A stretch of DNA of 22,995 nt from Cladorrhinum sp. PSN259 (taxonomy: Eukaryota; Ascomycota; Sordariomycetes; Sordariales; Podosporaceae). Positions within the stretch are counted from its first letter, which is position 1. Each line of letters begins with the position of its first letter. This document shows, one piece after another, positions 17,504 through 22,995 of the stretch. Location of the stretch: the NCBI GenBank assembly GCA_033725935.1, contig MU867160.1, positions 1 through 22,995 on the forward strand, given 5' to 3'. A program made the translations under genes and the position numbers. The notes below the pieces were generated by a model. That model searched no databases, had not been told where the DNA came from, and was given only the letters and a program-made list of their open reading frames with translations.

Positions 17504-19889
17504 TTAGACAAGGTGAATCCACCCTTCAGAATTCTTCCCTCTCCGCAGCACCTGTCCATTCATTAATTCATCAATGTAGCATTCTCCCAAGAGATAATAC
17601 TCCCGCTCCCCTCCGTTATCAGCCTTGCGGATGACAAAAGGTGTCGGAGCTCCATAAAAGACACACACGGCATCGCCAGGGCTCAACCCCAGCGGCCCAA
17701 CACCTTTCATCCCCGACTCAGTGGTGAACAAGCATCTCCCTGTGCAGGCAATCGACACAGCGTCTAGGGCGTGATTTCCATTCCCTTCTTTTGCCAACTC
17801 TTGCAAGTCCTCTAGCGTTATTGAGTCATCGCTCTTTGTGGTCGGATGCTCTGAGCTTTTGCCGGACCTTGCACCTTCAGGATGCTCATTGATACTTCTT
17901 CTTTCACTCTTAATTTCTCCGTCCTTTGAGTCCTCCAATGTACCGAATGCCCCACCCTCAAGCTCCCAGCCTAGTTGGGCGCCCTCCAGTAAAGCATGAG
18001 CAAAGTCCGCCAAAGCCTGATGGCGATCATCGATCGGCGTGCCGTACCAGTTCTTGCCAGCGACCAACGTAATGGCCAGCCTTTCCAGGTCACGCATTGA
18101 GTAACACTTTCGTTGGAGCAGCTGCTCGAGATAAGCCTCCCTGCCATGACGGTATCTGTGATCATCCTGCCATTTTCTTGCGTTAAAGTAACGTTCAGCT
18201 GACATGATTGATCCGCCGTCGATGATTACTCCCCGAACAGCCAGGGTATCTGAGTTGATCAGTTTGAATTCGGCTGGATGAGGCAGACCGGCACTGAACG
18301 ATGGGTGCGGGTTGAGAGGAGCAAGCGTTTCTGGTCCTACACTTGCCCACTCGGGAATCCATGAGGGATAGGGGTGGCCAGCTGAGTCTGGGAGCTCATC
18401 ATGCTGGATGTGGCTCAAAAACGCGAGCGAGGTCGGATTCTTGGCCATGATGGCTAATGTAACTCGCCGGTGGGTGTCATGGAGCGATAGCGTATAGTCG
18501 GGTTTGATATCGTGATTTACCCCGTCCGTAGTGTGCAGTCCAAGGAGCCCAAAGATGTGATCGCGTTTGTCTTGGCACGCAAACTGTTTGGTGAGGCCGA
18601 GCAGCTCGGAGAACGAGAAGGTGAGAGGTTTAAGGAGTGGCTGGGAATCCGAGATCCGATACATGAAGTAGGCGTTCATTACTCCCTGAGGAACATCCTC
18701 TCTCGTGGTAGCTGAATATTGTTAGATTGAGTAGGTAGATGCGATCGTCATCTTGAGCATTGCTTACACGTTCTCTTGTTAGATGGCATGATTCGATCCC
18801 AATTCGTTCGAATGATGGCTGCTGCGAGGCCTATCCATTGCCATGACATCTCGCATGAGCCCCAAACGACGGTCGCCCGACGAGCCAAAACAATTTCCTG
18901 CACGACCCAGAGACGGCTGAACCATCTATTCATGTAAAGCTCCATGATATCAATCCAAGTGGCGCTTTCGGCCGAGACCTGGTCTGACTCGGAGCAGGAT
19001 AACTTCTCTGTCGACCCCTGGACCCGGAAGTACGGCTTGCTGTGAATGTTGACAATGCCCGTCGCGCCACCCCACGTGGAAACAAGAGAGCAAACTCCTT
19101 CAAAAGCATTCTTTGCCACTTGGTCCAGGAGCTCCGCAGTCGGTGGCGGGTGGGATACATTCAAAGGTGGCTCATCGCAGGGCCCCAACCAAACAATCAC
19201 CTCGTGAGCACTCCGGAAAATATCACCCATTCGGGCTACTTGTTGACTGCGCTCTCCCAGGTCACTCTGGTTGATACAAATGGCATCGGCCCAGATGATG
19301 CGGGATGAATCTGCCAGTCGTAGTCGGCGCAGCGCTCGAGATAGGTTAAGGCTAATCACCATCTCGACTCCGTCGCACTCGATCCTCGGCTGTTCACTAA
19401 CAATATCCTGCTGCTGATTATAATCGTCCGCAACCCATGAGTACGAAAGCGCATGATAAGTCCCAATGCTTGCACTGAGAGCACAAACATGCAGTTTGCA
19501 TCTGAGAGGGGCATTAACACCATCGGGGTCAGGCAGGATCTCGAGGAGACGAAACTGGTCCTGGGCAGCCGCAAGGGGAGTATAAACTGTTCCTGCCGGC
19601 TTGGGGGTGCTCTGGATCCGAGTGAGAGGTTTTAAAGATTCGGTGTCACTTGCGTTTGGCGAAGCGTCACTTTGAAATATTGAGGATTGCCAGCACTCAT
19701 CATCTTTCGACAGTAACTCTCGGATAGTCCTGTTGCCGGCATTTTGGCTTGGATCCCGGAAGCGCACGGTGAATGCACGCCTCCCCCCTGTCGATAGAGG
19801 CCGTAATCCATGCGGTTAGCCACCATAGTTCAGAACCCATACAACAGGAGACTAGGATACTAACTGGCAGACTGGACAGTTCGCGGCAT
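17504..19889 (-). CDS. Heterokaryon-incompatibility (HET) domain protein, 750 aa
   Basis: Three exons on the minus strand: 19889-19865 (25 nt), 19787-18768 and 18711-17504. Intron 1 (19864-19788) runs GTTAGT, GCTAAC, CGACAG. Intron 2 (18767-18712) runs GTAAGC, TCTAAC, TTCAG. Both joins are in phase (2253 nt). The main exon has no ATG before the HET domain, so the tiny first exon (MPRTVQSA) is needed; it is inferred from splice signals and phase. HET (PF06985) signatures are YHALSYSW (119-126), IIWADAICINQSDLGERSQQ (172-191) and EVIVWLG (about 204-210). The usual Gly after SY(T/S)W is Val here. Family features continue in the C-terminal half: CQDKRDHIFGLLGL, YPSWIPEWAS, GDAVCVFYGAPTPFV and YYLLGECYIDELMNG. 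Such proteins can trigger cell death on fusion of genetically different hyphae or act in fungal immunity. Most, including this one, have no known partner. Confidence 0.88.
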
Positions 19890-20598
19890 CCCGATTTCAG
19901 TATGCCTAAAGTGTCCTGGACTTTAATGCTTGATCTGCTTGAAGCGAGCGAAAGCGACGGCCGCGCGATTTTACCCCTCATTTGGTTTGTGACCTCAAAC
20001 TCACTCACTCAGAATCCACTCACTCACTACCCACCACAATGAACAAGCCTTTTCATGCACTGTCACGTTGGCGCATCCAGGAACCCGCAAGTTATGTCCC
20101 TTTTGACCACCTTGGGCCTTTGCACACATAACATCCCCGACTCCGCTTTCTTGTCCTAGGTCACAATATGGCCCTATTACCACATCTATATCCATTGTGT
20201 ATTTATTGATTGGAACCTTAAAGACAGAGAAATAGCAGTTGATACCTACCTAACTCATAGTCATTTGGTTGTGATAGCAATTGCGAATCGTTAGTATCTT
20301 CAAATTATGCCCAACATCCATTTTGACCTGAACAACAATATGAAGTGTCTTCAAGTATACATGTAAAGCTAGCATGGAAAAGGGGGGCCGAAGTCCTTTT
20401 TGTTGACAGAGTACTACCACCTATGCCAGCAGAGCAAAGATATCAAGAAAATAATATTGAGCTATCTAAACCCCGCCATCGACTGATCTCAAACTTCAAT
20501 CAGCTAACAAAAGAAAACCCGGAAAATCCCAACCTTGTATTGTGCCACGGCTAGGTAGGCCACGGCTTGTTGACAGACGAGGCAAATATCCAGCGAAT
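19890..20598. other. Upstream region of the HET gene, with ACTC microsatellite
   Basis: No gene is seen. Two short ACTC-type runs (19999-20010 and 20017-20030), GAGT-rich on the minus strand, lie about 110-140 bases upstream of the HET start codon, probably in its promoter or leader. An out-of-frame ATG lies in the leader at 19978-19976 on the minus strand. Confidence 0.45.
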
Positions 20599-22305
20599 TC
20601 AACGTCTGTAAGTCCGGTTATCATACCGATCTACAACGTCTTCTATTACCCACCTGCCGTGTGAGTCAAAGTATCCCGTGCCATATCCGCCTGGTTGTTC
20701 TCCTGTGCTTTGTCTGGGCTCTTCAAGTTGCTGCTGCTGCTGCCATTGTTGCTGCGTTTGATCTTGACCCTGAAGAACCGTTTGTTGGTGTTGTAGCGCA
20801 GTCTCATCATAGCCTGTGTTTGATCCGCCATATACCATAGCAAACTCTTCTCGTACTTGTTGAATGCTTTGTTCTCTTTGGGTGGTCCCTAGTCCTTCTT
20901 GCCCGCAGTACGTGTGATGTCGCTGTCCATGATCCAAATGGGGTAATTGACCGAACCCGGATTGGCCTAGTTCGTACCAATGAGACTCGCCGTGCTGAGA
21001 AAACCGAGTTTGTAGTTCCTCCTGAATTATCGTCCGTCTGGTAGGCTGTGGATATGCGAGGGGAGTAGTGATGGTCTCGCGTGCTTGAGAGAAGGCCGTG
21101 CCAAGGTCGTCCGCCGGTTGGGAATTTATTGATGGATTCAAGTCATTTATCTTGTTCCTCTTCTTCTCCAACTCTTCGTCGTTCCAGCCATCATCGTCCT
21201 CTCTCTTTCTCTTTTGAATACTAGCTTGTTGCTGCGCTTCAGAGGTTGTAGCCTTGCTAATGGGAGACCATTCTTGGCTTCGGCCAGAGGTGTAGTACTG
21301 GAGTTTGTACTTGGGCGAAGAGATCGTTGGGACCAAATTATACTGTGACAAGTGAGAATGCTCTGGGCTTGGATTCCGCAATCTGGGTATGTGGTTCAAA
21401 CCGATTATCAATAAAGGCACAGCCCATCGGTTTCGTGTGGATCCTAATGGGACTGAAAGCATAGTTTGTTCCGGTTTAAACTGATAGTGTGGGATCGCCC
21501 CTGTCGTATCGGCAGAAAAAAGCGTGTGTTTCGTATGGCGGCCGGTGCCACGGTAAATCAAGGCCAAGGTCGAAGGTTGTAGTGCCAGTGCCTTTTCCTC
21601 GTCCTCATACAAAGGCCCAAAGCTAGGCCAGTCAGCCTGGGTCTCAAGCTCGTTTTCCCACTGATGTGCACTGAACCATCTCAGAGCCTCTTGGTCCCAG
21701 TCTGCCAGTGAACCATGGATGCTTTCCCAATGTTCAGCCATAATTTCAAGGGCCGACTTGAGTTTGGCACAAGCAACGACAATCTCTTTTGAGGTCAACC
21801 CGTAATTCTCGGCTCCAACATCCTCCATGCAGCAACCTCTCACGTTCTCCAAATAAAACTTGGCAGTCTCCTTCTGTTGCCTCGTGGCGTACTTCCAAAT
21901 GCCTGACAATGCTCCCGTGATCAGGGCCTTGCTTTCCAACTCAATCTGTGGCCCGAGATGACTTGTTGACTCTCTGTTATAGTAATCCCAAAGCACCCCC
22001 ATGCGTTCGAGCCAATGTTTGGGGCATTCGATGGCGATATTGAGGGGAACAGCTTCCGTACAGCCTTTGATGCTGTCTAGGCACGATTCTGCAAAGGGCT
22101 GCCCTGGTTGGTGGGCTCGACATGGACAAATCACCACGTCGGGAAGGTTCCCGTATTTGGAAAAGAAATCTCGTTTGATCTTCTCGCACTGGTCTGCGTC
22201 AGGGTAAAACTGCTCAATGAGTCCAAGATCATCGCACTCTTTACCCGTTCCGCACCGGCGGCTCCTCCAGCGCAACACTGCCAGCGTACATCCACATCGC
22301 TGCAT
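20599..22305 (-). CDS. Hypothetical protein, 568 aa, Cys-rich N-terminus and Gln-rich C-terminus
   Basis: Single exon on the minus strand. The ATG at 22305 (MQRCGCTLAVLRWRSRRCGT) is the first in frame; the frame opens seven codons earlier at TTG. About the first 110 residues hold many cysteines (C4, C6, C18, C24, then QCEKIK, VICPCRAHQ, ESCLDS, KGCTE and ECPKHW). They are not spaced like a known zinc finger that I recognise. A middle helical region includes ALEIMAEHWESIHGSLADWD. A bipartite-NLS-like, highly charged segment follows at about residues 365-385 (QKRKREDDDGWNDEELEKKR). The C-terminus is low-complexity, with a Gln tract (QTQQQWQQQQQLEEP, about residue 520), and ends in GRWVIEDVVDRYDNRTYRR. 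Nuclear localisation is inferred from the charged patch only. No family was recognised. An upstream exon is possible because the 5' leader is long. Confidence 0.7.
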   Translation of the reverse strand: MQRCGCTLAVLRWRSRRCGTGKECDDLGLIEQFYPDADQCEKIKRDFFSKYGNLPDVVICPCRAHQPGQPFAESCLDSIKGCTEAVPLNIAIECPKHWLERMGVLWDYYNRESTSHLGPQIELESKALITGALSGIWKYATRQQKETAKFYLENVRGCCMEDVGAENYGLTSKEIVVACAKLKSALEIMAEHWESIHGSLADWDQEALRWFSAHQWENELETQADWPSFGPLYEDEEKALALQPSTLALIYRGTGRHTKHTLFSADTTGAIPHYQFKPEQTMLSVPLGSTRNRWAVPLLIIGLNHIPRLRNPSPEHSHLSQYNLVPTISSPKYKLQYYTSGRSQEWSPISKATTSEAQQQASIQKRKREDDDGWNDEELEKKRNKINDLNPSINSQPADDLGTAFSQARETITTPLAYPQPTRRTIIQEELQTRFSQHGESHWYELGQSGFGQLPHLDHGQRHHTYCGQEGLGTTQREQSIQQVREEFAMVYGGSNTGYDETALQHQQTVLQGQDQTQQQWQQQQQLEEPRQSTGEQPGGYGTGYFDSHGRWVIEDVVDRYDNRTYRR

Positions 22306-22995
22306 GGTATTAATAGGATGCACCAAATCTGGTACTCGGCACAGTTGAAAGGTAAGGATAGTTACGAACGTAGAAGGAGGCCTTGATGGATGTACGGACG
22401 AATATTCGGGGGCTCTAGATATGCAATGGCATCGATGCCACTGAAAGCCTAGGTAAAGCTTGATATGATGACAAAGAAGATTAGAAAGATGTGAGGCTTT
22501 TTTGCAGGTATAAGTGGGAAGACTTCAAAAACAGTGCTACTTATACTGTTCAACTCTTCGCGGCGCACCTTGTGCCTCGCCTCTCTTCAGAGTGTTAATA
22601 CCTACGTGACAGCATCGTAATACGACCACAAGTGGATTTTATTAAACTGCGCCACTACGTCCTCGAGGTCCCATGAACACAATAAAATGTGTGTGCAGAT
22701 ATTGAACCGTGATTCATGTATTACGTTGGTACACCCATGGCTCTCTGTATACTTACGCCGAGCATGCTACTGCCAGCGGTGTGATAGTAAGAAATGGTTC
22801 TGTAAATTCCGCATTTTTGGTTCGATGGTTACCGCTACCAGTGACGTATAAAGTCGCACAAATGAGGACTGCAGCTTTTGACGTCCCGAGTATACAGATA
22901 TATCGTTGTTGATTCTGAGCGTTATCGGGCATAACCGGGAAAAAAATAACCCAAATAATAATGAAATAATTATACACACTTTATACATGGCTCGA
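22306..22995. other. Upstream region of the 568-aa gene, no other gene seen
   Basis: On the minus strand, a TATA-like CAGTATAAGTAGC occurs near 22536-22548, about 230 bases before the ATG, followed by a pyrimidine-containing leader. Frames at 22709-22988 are AT-rich and unconvincing. Confidence 0.4.

Noticed and set aside
1..22995. tRNA genes, rRNA and intact transposons
   Set aside because: I looked by eye for GTTCGA-type T-arms with matching acceptor stems, LTR-like ends and transposase/reverse-transcriptase motifs, and found none that held up. A covariance-model scan would be more reliable.

Overview
The window reads as nuclear DNA of a filamentous ascomycete (Pezizomycotina, most likely a Sordariomycete; inferred, not proven). 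Genes are monocistronic and lie on both strands. Introns are 51-92 nt, with GTRNGT-like donors, a CTAAC/CTGAC branch site 10-30 nt before the acceptor, and YAG acceptors. Coding parts are GC-rich in third positions. The gene families are typical of that group: a Fungal_trans_2 (DUF3468) regulator, a HET-domain protein, an F-box protein, and small secreted proteins with GPI-type tails. No tRNA, rRNA, CRISPR array or intact transposon was recognised by eye.

Layout. 1-816: homopolymer-rich edge, starting with a G/C-only run that looks like a contig end. 817-1092 (-): 91-aa small protein. 1770-3489 (-): spliced 516-aa Fungal_trans_2 regulator with a long inverted repeat upstream. About 3.5-6.6 kb: gene-poor, with one doubtful short ORF at 5214-5384. 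6887-8142 (+): four-exon TVP38/TMEM64-type membrane protein. 8806-9651 (+) and 13062-13847 (+): two single-exon secreted, GPI-anchor-like proteins that share a C-terminal signature. Between them, 10756-12080 (+) is a 5'-truncated valyl-tRNA synthetase copy that has lost its HIGH half and carries an in-frame TAG near the end. 14016-15395 (-): three-exon FAD-dependent monooxygenase. 15882-16859 (-): F-box protein. 17504-19889 (-): three-exon HET-domain protein with a 25-nt first exon. 20599-22305 (-): 568-aa orphan with a Cys-rich N-terminus and a Gln-rich C-terminus.

The genes do not form an obvious pathway or biosynthetic cluster. The right half (secreted paralogues, gene fragment, F-box, HET, orphan) looks like accessory, duplication-prone fungal DNA. 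Exon structures were worked out by hand. Each join was checked for splice signals and reading phase, and every spliced total is a multiple of three. Several open frames begin at non-ATG codons; starts here were moved to the ATG that best fits the family or the splice pattern. I found no convincing new multi-gene system. The strongest leads are the truncated synthetase between the two paralogues, the inverted repeat before the regulator, and the in-frame open leader of the TVP38-like gene.
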